A stretch of DNA of 64,000 nucleotides from Acidobacteria bacterium UBA7540 (GTDB lineage: Bacteria; Acidobacteriota; Terriglobia; UBA7540). Below, in pieces: positions 8,713 through 17,427 of the stretch. The notes under the pieces were generated by a model. That model saw only the letters and a list, made by a program, of their open reading frames with translations, searched no databases and had not been told where the DNA came from. Numbering within the stretch: position 1 is the stretch's first letter; every line of letters begins with the position of its first letter. The DNA lies in the NCBI GenBank assembly GCA_002478145.1, contig DLMI01000180.1:1-64000 (forward strand), read 5' to 3'. The position numbers were made by a program, and so were the translations under genes.

Positions 8713-9545
8713 ACATTATTGAATTCACTCTCCTGGTTTGGGTGTCGTCGCTCCTTGCCGGATTTGTCGGATCGTTAACGGGTCTGGGCGGAGGGATCAT
8801 CATCACGCCCGTGCTGACCCTGGCTCTCGGCGTCGATATTCGATACGCCATCGGCGCCACGCTCGTTTCGGTGATCGCGACTTCCTCGGGCGCGGCTGCC
8901 GCATACGTTCGCGAGGGTTTCTCCAACATCAGAATTGGGATGTTCCTTGAGATTGCAACCACCGTGGGAGCGGTCATGGGGGCTTTGCTGGCCGCCAGGA
9001 TTTCGACAGGTGCGATCTCCATCATCTTTGGACTCGTTTTGCTTTACTCGGCCTACGCCTCCAGCCGCCCGCGACACGAGCGAGTTGGCGATTGCCAGCC
9101 CGACCCTCTCGCCACCCGCCTGAAAATGAACGGCAGCTATCCTACACCCGATGGGCCGAAGAGTTATTGCGCACAAGCGGTGCCCACGGGGTTCAGTTTG
9201 ATGTTCGGGGCGGGGATTCTTTCAGGTTTACTCGGGATTGGGTCGGGAGCCGTCAAGGTGATTGCCATGGACCAGGCCATGGGCCTTCCCTTTAAGGTTT
9301 CGACCACCACCAGTAACTTCATGATCGGCGTGACGGCTGCCGCAAGTGCTGGCGTCTATCTCAGCCGTGGATACATTGATCCCGGTCTTGCCACGCCAGT
9401 GATGTTGGGGGTGGTGGTCGGCGCGTTGGTCGGAGCACGTGTTTTGACTCGCGCCAAGACGCGGTGGTTGCGACTTGTCTTCGGTCTCGTGATTGGCATT
9501 ATGGCGGTCGAGATGATTTACCACGGACTGACGGGGAGGCTATAA
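8709..9545 (+). CDS. TauE/SafE-family sulfite/organosulfonate exporter
   Basis: A 278-residue polytopic membrane protein with two similar halves. The first contains L-L-A-G-F-V-G-S-L-T-G-L-G-G-G and the second G-I-L-S-G-L-L-G-I-G-S-G-A-V-K-V, the paired signature of TauE/SafE (pfam01925) permeases. Members move sulfite, sulfonates or other small anions; substrate cannot be told from sequence. A hydrophilic loop of about 35 residues separates the halves (near 120-150). GTG start overlapping the glycosyltransferase stop. The DUF1634 gene follows after 1 base, a pairing often seen for this permease family. Confidence 0.87.
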   Translation: MNIIEFTLLVWVSSLLAGFVGSLTGLGGGIIITPVLTLALGVDIRYAIGATLVSVIATSSGAAAAYVREGFSNIRIGMFLEIATTVGAVMGALLAARISTGAISIIFGLVLLYSAYASSRPRHERVGDCQPDPLATRLKMNGSYPTPDGPKSYCAQAVPTGFSLMFGAGILSGLLGIGSGAVKVIAMDQAMGLPFKVSTTTSNFMIGVTAAASAGVYLSRGYIDPGLATPVMLGVVVGALVGARVLTRAKTRWLRLVFGLVIGIMAVEMIYHGLTGRL

Positions 9546-9546
9546 C

Positions 9547-9936
9547 GTGGCAAAGCAGACACTACAATGGACGGACCAGTATGTTGAAGAATTGATCGGG
9601 AATCTTCTCCGGGTGGGCGTAACGCTGGCTGCGGCAGTGGTTCTTTTCGGAGGGATTGTATACCTGTTTAGGCATGGACGTGCGGCGCCTCAATATCACG
9701 TTTTCATGGGTGAACCTACGGACTTGCGCAGCGTGTCAGGAATCGTGAAAGACGCTCTAGCCTTTCGGGGACGCGGTTTGATCCAGCTCGGGCTGCTTCT
9801 CTTAATCGCAACTCCTGTGGCGCGCGTTGCCTTCTCGGTTGCTGCTTTCGCCATGCAGCGTGACCGGCTTTACGTCGTGGTTGCGCTCATCGTCCTTGCG
9901 GTACTGATGTGCAGCCTCACGGGTGGGCGCGCCTAG
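9547..9936 (+). CDS. DUF1634 small membrane protein
   Basis: A 129-residue protein with about three hydrophobic segments (near residues 20-42, 75-95 and 105-122) and the charged N-terminus typical of DUF1634. The family usually sits next to TauE/SafE permeases, as here, and is thought to assist them, though no role has been proven. The start is GTG, one base after the permease stop. It ends the three-gene operon. Confidence 0.8.
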   Translation: MAKQTLQWTDQYVEELIGNLLRVGVTLAAAVVLFGGIVYLFRHGRAAPQYHVFMGEPTDLRSVSGIVKDALAFRGRGLIQLGLLLLIATPVARVAFSVAAFAMQRDRLYVVVALIVLAVLMCSLTGGRA

Positions 9937-10245
9937 CCCACGGCCTCATGGGCAGCAGGCGCGAGTTGTTGGGTGCGCCGGAGGTCGGCTGGAATTGCCG
10001 ATCTTCGATTGCTGATTGTCGATTGACAGCGGAGGAAGTTGCCACGCCGCCTTTTCAATCGGCAATTAGCAATCGGCAATGAAAACTTGGTCTTGGGCAG
10101 CGGCTGAGCGCCAGGCTGTAGGACGAATCGAATCCTCACCCGGCGGGCGCCGAATTCCAGGCTGGGCTTACGTTTCCGAAGCCCGTGAATTTCGCCCCAG
10201 TTTCGGGCAACCGAATCAATGCCTTCCGAATCGAAACACCAGGCG
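9937..10245 (+). repeat. Gene-free stretch with direct and inverted short repeats
   Basis: I see no gene here. Bases 9990-10080 are made of variants of the words attgccgat, gattgctgat and gattgtcgattg on one strand, followed by the complementary style (caatcggcaattagcaatcg), so the stretch can fold into an imperfect hairpin. The same type of text appears again near 45540. Confidence 0.6.
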
Positions 10246-10274
10246 TTGCCACGAAGGGGAGAAGAGTGTATGCT
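10246..10274 (+). promoter_or_regulatory. Sigma-70-like promoter
   Basis: TTGCCA (10246-10251) and TATGCT (10269-10274) are separated by 17 bases. This lies about 90 bases upstream of the secreted-protein gene at 10366 in the right orientation. Predicted from consensus only. Confidence 0.4.
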
Positions 10275-10365
10275 CTGCAGTAGGAGTATAGTTAGGGGTT
10301 GTACCGGTGCCTGGGGGGCATACTATCCTGGGGTTAGGGCAAGGCGATACAGAAAGGAGCATATT

Positions 10366-11112
10366 ATGCTAGGCCGGACGGTGAGAGTGATGGGCATCAT
10401 GACGGCATTGGTTTACCTTGCCACTTCCGCGTTCGCCGATCAGACGGACGTGCCGAAACAAGCGCTTTCAATCCCGGCGGGCAGTGTGCTTCATATGAAG
10501 CTCACCACAACGCTTACCTCCAAGACCAATAAGACAGGCGACCCATTTACGGGTCAGGTCACCCAGCCGATCGTTGTGGACAGCAAAGAGGTGGTCCCGA
10601 AATACAGCCAAGTCCAAGGACATGTCGCCTTCGCAAAACCCTCGAAACGTGTTAAGGGCAAAGCCCTAATGCGACTGGTCATCGACAAGGTCGTGACCCC
10701 TGACGAAGACAAGCAGTTCCTGCTACCGAGTACCTTGGACGATTCAAACAACGCGCCCTGTGCTCACACCAAAGACGACGAAGGCACGCTCGAGGGGTGC
10801 GGCAAGAGCAAGAAAGATGCTGCTGAGGCTGCTGGAATTGCCGGAGCCATGGGAGCCGGGGCGGGCGCCACTGTCGGCATGGGTCACGAAATAGAGTGCG
10901 AATATTATGGGATGTGCGGTGGCGCAGGCATGGGGACCGACATCGGCTATGGTGCCGCGATTGGCGGTGGGACCGCATTGATCTATATGCTTTTCAAGCA
11001 CGAAAAGGACATCATTCTCGTGCAAGGAACGGAATTGACCTTTATCGTGAATCGCACTACGGAAGGTAAGGATTTGCCGCCGCCACCCCCAGAGCAAGCT
11101 CAATCCCAATAG
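10366..11112 (+). CDS. Secreted/periplasmic protein of unknown function with Gly-rich segment
   Basis: A 248-residue protein. The ATG at 10366 follows a GAAAGGAG site, and gives a clear signal peptide ending near A-F-A-D (residue about 24). The middle is beta-rich (S-I-P-A-G-S-V-L-H-M-K-L-T-T-T-L). A Gly/Ala-rich, weakly hydrophobic stretch lies near residues 155-215 (G-A-M-G-A-G-A-G-A-T-V-G-M-G), and the tail is Pro/Gln rich. Four Cys sit in the second half (C-A-H, E-G-C-G, E-C-E, G-M-C-G). The arrangement resembles acidobacterial envelope proteins with a glycine-zipper-like segment, but I cannot name a family. It converges with the TonB receptor gene. Confidence 0.75.
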   Translation: MLGRTVRVMGIMTALVYLATSAFADQTDVPKQALSIPAGSVLHMKLTTTLTSKTNKTGDPFTGQVTQPIVVDSKEVVPKYSQVQGHVAFAKPSKRVKGKALMRLVIDKVVTPDEDKQFLLPSTLDDSNNAPCAHTKDDEGTLEGCGKSKKDAAEAAGIAGAMGAGAGATVGMGHEIECEYYGMCGGAGMGTDIGYGAAIGGGTALIYMLFKHEKDIILVQGTELTFIVNRTTEGKDLPPPPPEQAQSQ

Positions 11113-11247
11113 TTTCGCGCCAAGTCAAGGCGTGCTGGCCTGCAAAGCTCTCCAACCGGTCAAAATTCATGCCAGTAAGGGTGGAGGCGGTCCGGCGAGT
11201 CTAGGGCCTGGCAACGTGCGCCTGCGAAACACCCTCCAGTGGGTTTT

Positions 11248-13779
11248 TCAATAGACAACGTCCAGTGACACGTCATAGAACCGGTGCAGAAGGCCGGCAT
11301 ATTGGCCGAAATATGCGGATGTAACGTTGTTGTGGACGTCGCGGAAGTTCCCATGGTTGGTGATATTGAAGATCCGTAATGCCCCGCGAAACTTATGATT
11401 CTTGGCCCAAGGAATCCAGCGCATGCGGAAATCCTTGGAAAGTCGCAGGTCGAGCGAGAAATAGGTTGGGAAACGAAGGCTGTTCGGCGTACCGACGTAG
11501 TTCTGAAGAACATCAACGGCGGAATAAGGGAAGCCCGTATGGAGGTCAAGTACCGGGCTGGCGGTAATTTTCCAGGGGACCTTGAACCGGCCCCAGGTGA
11601 CGAGCCGGTTGGGGACGTTGCTGGGCAAGGCCCCGAAAAAATCGGGACGGATGACCGGTTGTTCAAAGGGCACGTAAACGGCGGAGAGCGTGTTCAGGTC
11701 TCCGCGGGAAAGGCTGTAAACATACGAAATGTTGAAGTCGGCATTCTCTCGAGCTCTGACGCGCAGGGTGGTTTCAAGCTCGTGATAGCGCGACGCGCCG
11801 GTGTTGCTGAGGAGGAGGACGGGGCCGCCGGGGGCATTGTACAGCGAATTGACAATGAACTCTTCGTAGGAGCGACTACTGAGATAATTCACCCGTGCCA
11901 TCACGTTGGGCCGAATCTCCTGGTCCATCTCCACGTTCCAGGTCAAGTTGAACGGCGTGCTGTCGAGGCGGTTGTTCGAGGGCACAACGATTCCGTGCTC
12001 GTCCTTCTTCTCGTAGAAGTTCTGGAGAACGATGGGCGGGCCGAGCGGGTTTCCCAGAGTGTCGTAATAAGTGACAACACGCGTGAGATTCTGGGTGAAA
12101 TCACCGGCCAGCAGCGGCAGGCGATCGTAGAAGAGGCCGATACCCGATCGGATAATCGTCTTGGCATTGCGTCCCGGAGAATAGGCCAAGCCCAGGCGGG
12201 GGGCGAATGCAGCATGCGCGCCGAGCGTCTGCCCGGAAAAGCGCGCCCCGTAATCAAGGGCGATCTGGTCGTTAAAGGCCCAGTGGTCCTGGGCGAATGC
12301 GGCCAATTCCGTATCTTTAGCGTTCAAAACACCTCCTCCCTGGAAGGTTATGAGTTCGGCAAGCGAACCGTCTGGCCTCAGGAGTTGCACAGGATGGGAT
12401 TTGCTGAGGTCGTTATAGGAGCGATGAACGAATTCCCCCCCTACCCTGAGGGTGTGTCGGCCGGCCCAATCTTTCTTCCCGGATTGATAATTCTGGAGCA
12501 GTTCTTGCTGGGTGCTAGCCCGAGTCCAGGCGTTGAAGAAGTTTCCTTCCCAATTGTCCGGCGTCAGGACCATATCCTGTGAACCTTGCCCGTGCGCATA
12601 GCTGTCGAAGTCGGTGTACTGGAAGAGGGTCGTCAGCACCCCGCCGTTGGAGAACATGTACCTGTCTGTAGCGCCAACTGAGAATCCGCTCTGCGCATAG
12701 TCGGAGGATGCGGACTGCTGTATGAAAGAGTCGATATTGGCGTATTGCTCGCGCAACGGAAACACCTTCAAGTTGGCGGTCATGAGATTTTGGGGAGAAG
12801 AAACGTAATAGAGATCCGTGAACGAATCGACCCCTTGCTTTTTGATCTCGTTATGCGGCCAAGCCAACCCGCGCACAGGCTGCTTATTGAGGTCGTACAT
12901 GAAGGATTCTGAGAAACTCAGTTTATCTCCGACGACAGGGCCGGTGAAGCTAAGGCGTGGTGAGTCGTCGGAAATACCCACGATGTGGTCGCTCTTGATG
13001 CGCACGCTGGGAAGAAAGTCATTCAGTTCCCAGTTCCATCGGTCCAGTGGAGCTTTGGTTTGGACGCTGGTCAGCCCGCCGCTAAAGCGGCCATACTGCG
13101 CTTGATAGGCGGTCTTCTGAACTTCCACAGATTCCACCGCATCGATGGGAACCTGAATCGAAAAACTTCCCGTAACCGGATCGACGGTCTCCGCAGAGTC
13201 AATGAGCAACATGCCTTGATTCTCAGTGACGCCTTTGATGTTTATTTTCCCATCGGGGGTCCGAATAACTCCCGGCACAAGCGGCAAAGCCGCCAGGAAT
13301 TTTTGCTCCACCAAGGGCAACGTCCGAAGCTCCCCTGAGCTGATCGTGGCCGGTGGTGCGGTGGTCTCCAAAGAGACAGCGGGCGCCTTCTCCTTTACCT
13401 CCACCTTTTGATGGACGACTACCTCGCGGGGCAAGACGACCTGGACAAACGGCGCCTGTCCTTCGGCGATCCCGATATCCTTCTGAATCAGAGGCTGATA
13501 TCCGAGCGCTGCGCAAGTCAGATCATAGCTCCCAGGGGTCAGCCCCGTGAATTCAAAGCCGCCTTTTTCTCCGGTTGTTTGGGTTCGCCCTTCTTCGGGC
13601 AACCCGGGACCGGCGAGCGTGCAGGCTGCCCCTGCAATCGGAGCGTTCTTGTCTCCCAGCACCTCGCCCTTAAGGGTCTGGGTTGGCGGCATCGCAGCAC
13701 AAAGGCTGAGTGCAATCTCCAGGAGGATTGCTATGGTGAGGAGCGGGACTGCGTATCGGCATCCATTGTTTCGCGGCAT
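11248..13779 (-). CDS. TonB-dependent receptor with N-terminal carboxypeptidase-regulatory domain
   Basis: An 843-residue outer-membrane receptor. A signal peptide (1-29) is followed by a CarboxypepD_reg beta-sandwich (about 33-115: L-K-G-E-V-L-G-D-K-N-A-P then G-L-T-P-G-S-Y-D-L), a plug domain (about 135-245, with I-N-I-K-G-V-T-E-N-Q and S-G-G-L-T-S-V-Q-T), and the barrel to the C-terminus (V-S-L-D-V-V-Y). This Oar/SusC-like layout is abundant in Acidobacteriota and is usually linked to uptake of oligosaccharides, peptides or metal chelates. The substrate is not predictable. It is somewhat shorter than the common form of over 1000 residues. No SusD-like partner is adjacent; a TonB protein lies at the far right of the window. 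Confidence 0.9.
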   Translation of the reverse strand: MPRNNGCRYAVPLLTIAILLEIALSLCAAMPPTQTLKGEVLGDKNAPIAGAACTLAGPGLPEEGRTQTTGEKGGFEFTGLTPGSYDLTCAALGYQPLIQKDIGIAEGQAPFVQVVLPREVVVHQKVEVKEKAPAVSLETTAPPATISSGELRTLPLVEQKFLAALPLVPGVIRTPDGKINIKGVTENQGMLLIDSAETVDPVTGSFSIQVPIDAVESVEVQKTAYQAQYGRFSGGLTSVQTKAPLDRWNWELNDFLPSVRIKSDHIVGISDDSPRLSFTGPVVGDKLSFSESFMYDLNKQPVRGLAWPHNEIKKQGVDSFTDLYYVSSPQNLMTANLKVFPLREQYANIDSFIQQSASSDYAQSGFSVGATDRYMFSNGGVLTTLFQYTDFDSYAHGQGSQDMVLTPDNWEGNFFNAWTRASTQQELLQNYQSGKKDWAGRHTLRVGGEFVHRSYNDLSKSHPVQLLRPDGSLAELITFQGGGVLNAKDTELAAFAQDHWAFNDQIALDYGARFSGQTLGAHAAFAPRLGLAYSPGRNAKTIIRSGIGLFYDRLPLLAGDFTQNLTRVVTYYDTLGNPLGPPIVLQNFYEKKDEHGIVVPSNNRLDSTPFNLTWNVEMDQEIRPNVMARVNYLSSRSYEEFIVNSLYNAPGGPVLLLSNTGASRYHELETTLRVRARENADFNISYVYSLSRGDLNTLSAVYVPFEQPVIRPDFFGALPSNVPNRLVTWGRFKVPWKITASPVLDLHTGFPYSAVDVLQNYVGTPNSLRFPTYFSLDLRLSKDFRMRWIPWAKNHKFRGALRIFNITNHGNFRDVHNNVTSAYFGQYAGLLHRFYDVSLDVVY

Positions 13780-14107
13780 TAGTTACTGTTAGATGCTCAA
13801 CTGAGTTGGACCGAATCTCCCTATTCTACTGTGACTTCAGCCAAGAAGGCTAGCTCTGCAACAAGAGCCAGACCGCTCTCGGACATCCTGTGCTTGCTTT
13901 TTTTGCTCCATTTGGTGCCAAGGACATACGAGTTCGTGTATGACGATGGACTTGGGTCTCGCGTCATCTAGCGCCGGCTTGCACCCGAGTACTCATAACT
14001 TCTGGTATTTGAGTTGTTTGGCGCTATCCAGTGGAATTGCGGAAGAGTGGCCCACGCCTTGCCCGAAGCAGAAGAGAAAGAAATTCATAAGGAGGTTTAG
14101 ACCTAGC

Positions 14108-14476
14108 ATGAAGAAACTCTTGATATTGCTGTTCACGTTCACGGTTGCGTTCGCGCTGGCTATGCCGGCGTTCGCACAGGAGACTCAGACGAAGACTGAG
14201 ACGACCACCACGACCACCACGAAGCTGATGACGCTTCATGGCACCGTAAGTGACGACGGGAAAACGTTCACTAATGACAAGGACCAGAAAGCTTGGACGG
14301 TCCGGAATCCGGAAGCGCTCAAGGGTCATGAAGGTCATCACGTCAGCGTAAAGGCCCACGTCTATGCGGACAAGGGTGAGATCCACGTCGTGTCGGTGAG
14401 AATGGTGAAAGCGTCACAGACGACCACGACGAAGACTGAGACGAAAACTGAAACCACTCCTGCGCCCCCGCAGTAA
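14108..14476 (+). CDS. Small secreted protein, DUF5818-like core
   Basis: A 122-residue protein from an ATG preceded by AAGGAGG. The signal peptide is clear (K-K-L-L then A-M-P-A-F-A-Q). A Thr/Glu/Lys-rich linker is followed by a compact beta-type core (residues about 40-100: L-H-G-T-V-S-D-D-G-K-T-F, then E-G-H-H-V-S-V-K-A) and a second Thr/Lys-rich tail ending in Pro. The core resembles small acidobacterial periplasmic OB-like domains. Function unknown. An earlier in-frame start at 13940 would only add non-conserved leader. It has a strong terminator and is the longer member of a duplicated pair. Confidence 0.8.
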   Translation: MKKLLILLFTFTVAFALAMPAFAQETQTKTETTTTTTTKLMTLHGTVSDDGKTFTNDKDQKAWTVRNPEALKGHEGHHVSVKAHVYADKGEIHVVSVRMVKASQTTTTKTETKTETTPAPPQ

Positions 14477-14527
14477 CCTTCGCTCCTACTTTTGCCGGTC
14501 TGGATAGGATTTCAGACCGTAATTCCC

Positions 14528-14566
14528 AAGCCCCCGTACTTACCTACGGGGGCTTTGCTTTTGGTT
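14528..14566 (+). terminator. Rho-independent terminator, unit A
   Basis: A perfect 11-bp stem (14528-14538 pairing with 14545-14555) with a 6-base loop, followed by a T-rich run, lies about 50 bases after the small secreted-protein gene. An almost identical hairpin is found in unit B. Confidence 0.85.
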
Positions 14567-14723
14567 TTGCCTTTGCCAAGGAATCCCCGCCAAGGAATGA
14601 TCCGATTGCAATTCCCGATCAAGAGTGGAGGCAACGCTTCGCGTCTAAACCGGTTGACAGTTCATCCACCGGAAGCGAAATCATACTATCGCCTATCGTG
14701 GCAATCGAAGAGGGGTGGGGCTC

Positions 14724-14816
14724 ATGCCAGGTGAATCGAAGGATGTGCGGCGTTCTCTCGAGCCTGAGTTGATTTCCCGCGGGGTGCGGATGACGCATCA
14801 GTGGCGTCTCCTGATT
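14724..14816 (+). pseudogene. Truncated fur-family gene, first 31 codons only
   Basis: The ATG at 14724 opens the same frame as the intact Fur protein at 15460 (M-P-G-E-S-K-D-V-R-R-S-L), with a few changes, and breaks off at the duplication junction inside the first helix of the DNA-binding domain (M-T-H-Q-W-R-L-L-I-H). Upstream, copy A also has a frameshift and lacks the ATG that copy B has at 15418. It cannot make a functional regulator. Confidence 0.8.
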
Positions 14817-15015
14817 CATTTGGTGCGCGGCACATACGAATTCGTGTATGACGATGGACTTGGGTCTCGCGTTATCTGGCGCCGCCTTGCACCCGAGTAC
14901 TCATAACTTCTGGTATTTGAGTTGTTTGGCGCTATCCAGTGCAATTGCGGAAAAGTGGCCCACGCCTTGCTCTAAGCAGAAGGGAAAGAAAATCATAAGG
15001 AGGTCTAGACCTAGC

Positions 15016-15210
15016 ATGAAGAAACTCTTGGTATTGCTGTTCACTTTTGCGGTTGCGTTCTCGCTGGCTATGCCAGTGTTCGCACAGGAGGCTCCGGCGA
15101 CAACGGAAGCCCCGAAGACTACTGAGAAGAAGACGAAGAAGACGAAGGCGACGAAGGCGGCGAAGGTAAAGAAGACCACTACCACTACCGCTCCTGCTCC
15201 CACGCCGTAA
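15016..15210 (+). CDS. Small secreted Lys/Thr-rich peptide, paralog of the 14108 gene
   Basis: A 64-residue product with the same leader (K-K-L-L-V-L-L-F-T-F, cleavage near V-F-A-Q) and the same AAGGAGG site as the 14108 gene. The globular core of its paralog is missing. The mature peptide of about 40 residues is almost only Lys, Thr, Ala and Pro and very basic. It may be a cationic surface or nucleic-acid-binding peptide, or simply a decayed copy; the conserved leader, ribosome site and terminator argue that it is still expressed. Confidence 0.65.
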   Translation: MKKLLVLLFTFAVAFSLAMPVFAQEAPATTEAPKTTEKKTKKTKATKAAKVKKTTTTTAPAPTP

Positions 15211-15261
15211 CCTTCGCTCCTACTCTTGCCGGTCTGGACAGGATTTCAGACCGTAATTCCC

Positions 15262-15296
15262 AAGCCCCCGTACCTACCTACGGGGGCTTTGCTTTT
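15262..15296 (+). terminator. Rho-independent terminator, unit B
   Basis: A perfect 11-bp stem (15262-15272 with 15279-15289) and T-rich tail, copy of the unit A terminator. It should end the small-peptide transcript before the fur-family gene. Confidence 0.85.
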
Positions 15297-15459
15297 GGTC
15301 TTGCCCTTGCCTGGAATCCCCGCCAAGGAATGATTCGATTGCAATTCCCGACCAAGTGTGGAGGCAACGCTTCACGCGTTAAAACTGGTTGACAGGTCAT
15401 CCACCGGAGGCGAAACTATGCTATCGCCTATCTTGGCAAATCGAAGGCGGCTGGGGCTC

Positions 15460-15909
15460 ATGCCAGGTGAATCGAAGGATGTGCGGCGTTCTCTCGAGCA
15501 GGAGTTGATTTCGCGCGGGGTGCGGATGACGCATCAGCGGCGTCTCCTGATTCAGATAATCCAGAGCGCGGAGAGCCACCTGGATGCCATTGCTCTTTGG
15601 GAGCGTGCCAGGGGCCAAGATCCCACACTGAATAAGGTGACTGTTTATCGAACCCTGGCCATGTTGAAGAAATACGGCTTGGTGGACGAACTTGACCTGA
15701 TGCATTTGGAGGGTGGGAAGCACTTTTACGAGGCGAAGGCGAGTCGGGATCATATTCACTTGGCATGCCTCAAGTGTGGTCGTATTCAAGAATTTGAAAG
15801 TTCGCTTTTCGAGAAACTTAAGGGGCAGATCGAACGCGAGCGCCGCTTCAGTATCAAGGTTGTTCGGGTGGAAGCCGGCGGTTACTGCGATAAGTGTCGC
15901 GAGCAGTGA
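15460..15909 (+). CDS. Fur-family metal- or peroxide-responsive repressor
   Basis: A 149-residue Fur-type regulator. The N-terminal winged helix (M-T-H-Q-R-R-L-L-I-Q-I-I and V-T-V-Y-R-T-L-A-M-L) is followed by the dimerisation and metal domain. That domain has G-G-K-H-F-Y-E, D-H-I-H-L-A-C-L-K-C-G near residue 100 and a C-terminal C-D-K-C, giving both CxxC pairs of the structural zinc site. It could be Fur, PerR or Zur; sequence alone does not decide. ATG 15460 gives the usual length; an in-frame ATG at 15418 would add 14 residues. The 5' part of the gene is duplicated upstream. Confidence 0.88.
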   Translation: MPGESKDVRRSLEQELISRGVRMTHQRRLLIQIIQSAESHLDAIALWERARGQDPTLNKVTVYRTLAMLKKYGLVDELDLMHLEGGKHFYEAKASRDHIHLACLKCGRIQEFESSLFEKLKGQIERERRFSIKVVRVEAGGYCDKCREQ

Positions 15910-16264
15910 ATAGCGACTGGCAGTAAGTAACGAGAGTCAAGAGGAACAAGGAAGGAATTGGAGCTCGAGGGTCCCATCCTGCCATCTTCGGTCGAGTGAT
16001 GATCGCAGAAATTATTCGCGAGGTACGAAGAGTTTTGGAACAAGTGCTACGGGCACCAAATCTGCCGCCAGCACAAACCGGCAATCACCGCTTGACAGGA
16101 CGACGTCAGTTTTGAGGTGATCGCCGTCCCTAAACCCAGCCCCAACTCCCGCTCGGCGAGCGCCTGAACGTCGGCGCGGCCCTGGTGCTTGCGGAACCGC
16201 CTCCACCGAGCCAGTAGTCAAACTCGAAGATTACCCGGCGTGTCGTTTGGAAGCCTTGAGGGCG
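15910..16264 (+). other. Gene-free stretch
   Basis: I see no convincing gene, RNA or strong hairpin. A 69-codon minus-strand frame (16012-16221) has no recognisable features and no good ribosome site. Confidence 0.4.
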
Positions 16265-16447
16265 CTATTCGTCTTTGATCGAGGCTTTCACCATTGCCAT
16301 GATAGAGGGCGGTATCATGGAGGGGGGAAATCCGTGATCCTTTTCAGCATGTTCGGCAGCAAGTTTCAACAGTTCGTCTTCGGTCTGGGCGCAAATTTCC
16401 TTGGGGCAGTTCATTCCCAGATCACGACAACGCAAGACCTTTGCCAC
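16265..16447 (-). CDS. DUF1059 small protein
   Basis: A 60-residue protein starting at a GTG preceded by AAAGGAG at ideal distance. The sequence A-K-V-L-R-C-R-D-L-G-M-N-C, then T-E-D-E-L-L-K-L-A-A-E-H-A, H-G-F and M-V-K-A-S-I-K fits DUF1059, a family of small cytoplasmic proteins of unknown role with conserved Cys and His. The longer frame to 16555 is not supported. It stands alone. Confidence 0.85.
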   Translation of the reverse strand: MAKVLRCRDLGMNCPKEICAQTEDELLKLAAEHAEKDHGFPPSMIPPSIMAMVKASIKDE

Positions 16448-16555
16448 GATCAGCTCCTTTCTCCAGCTCGGTTGTGGGCGGTATTGTACCACTGCACGCC
16501 ATGCACCGTCTCCCGTTTCTTCTTCGCCGGCCTTTACGACCTCTGAAGGGCGCAT

Positions 16556-17357
16556 GACAGGGAAGTGATGCCTTGCGTTCAGGATGACAGCAGTCGCGCC
16601 AGCCGCGAGGAAGTCAGGAGAGAGGGTTTGAGGTCACAGGGGCTGGGTACTGGGGACTAGAGGTTGGGGAAAGGAAGGGGAGCAGGGACTTGGCTTGTCA
16701 GGGTGGCTTTTGCTGGGATTCCACGGACCGCTTCTGCTTTGTGCCAACCTTCTGGCTCCTGACTCCCGCATTTTTGCCCTTGACACGAGGCGCGAGTTGT
16801 GATAGGCTATGGCGGTTGACCTATGGAGAACGCTGCCGCGGAACGCGCGAAAGAGGTTCGAAAGTCGGCCCGGCCGTCGCGGAAGATAGAGTGAAGATTC
16901 GAAAAAGATACTAAATAGATGGAACAAAGCTAAGGATCTGTTGAAAAGAAAGGAGTTAGCTCTTCTAAGGGCGCAAAACGAACTGGTTTTTGAGCGCCAG
17001 AAAGCCCCATCAAAGCGAAAAATATGGCCATAAACCGGTGATTTGTGAGGCATTGAGTGGACCCCGAAACCAGAAATCTGAAACTAAAGGACCAAGGTTG
17101 CCAGTTTCTAATTTCGAGTTTCTGCCTTCGTCGATTGCCCCAAGCGCAGCCGGGAAGAGTAGGGCTTCAGTTGGTGACTCGAGAAAACTCACGAGGGAGC
17201 TAACCGCGGGGGATGCTTTTGGCGTCTAACTCTCTGGGAGTGCGCGGTCGGAGGATTTGCTTGGCATCGATCTCCTGGTCGATCTTCCCGACCGCAGCTT
17301 GAAAAAGGTTTGGCGCAGTGCTGGTACGAAAGTAACCTTACAGACACTCGTGCCCGC
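16556..17357 (+). other. Gene-poor stretch of about 800 bases
   Basis: No gene is recognised. It holds short repeat text of the intergenic type (tctggctcctgactcccgc near 16751), one good promoter (16780-16808) and, near 16970-17000, an imperfect hairpin with ggcgc and gcgcc arms. ORFs on both strands lack ribosome sites and motifs. Confidence 0.45.
16780..16808 (+). promoter_or_regulatory. Sigma-70-like promoter with no obvious gene
   Basis: TTGACA (16780-16785), 17-base spacer, TAGGCT (16803-16808). The -35 box is perfect. Only a 26-codon frame follows directly, so a small RNA or a false match are both possible. Confidence 0.4.
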
Positions 17358-17386
17358 TTGTGTTATTGCTTACCGTCATTCATAAT
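17358..17386 (+). promoter_or_regulatory. Promoter of the secretion/pilus operon
   Basis: TTGTGT (17358-17363), 17-base spacer, CATAAT (17381-17386), ending about 40 bases before the secretin gene. The -10 region lies inside an imperfect palindrome (cttac ... gtaag, about 17369-17399), a possible operator. Confidence 0.45.
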
Positions 17387-17427
17387 GGCGACTGTAAGGT
17401 AATGGTTTAGAGTTGCGGGAGCAGGAA

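Larger units (their letters stand above)
13909..14816 (+). repeat. Tandem duplication, unit A
   Basis: The 908-base stretch from the word catttggtgc (13909) to the next copy of the same word (14817) is repeated in diverged form from 14817 to about 15554. Both units hold the same leader, a signal-peptide gene, the same hairpin terminator and the start of a fur-family gene. The word shared by both ends marks the junction. Confidence 0.85.

Noticed and set aside
11395..12582. 395-codon plus-strand frame
   Set aside because: Antisense to the TonB-dependent receptor, no ribosome site and no motif.
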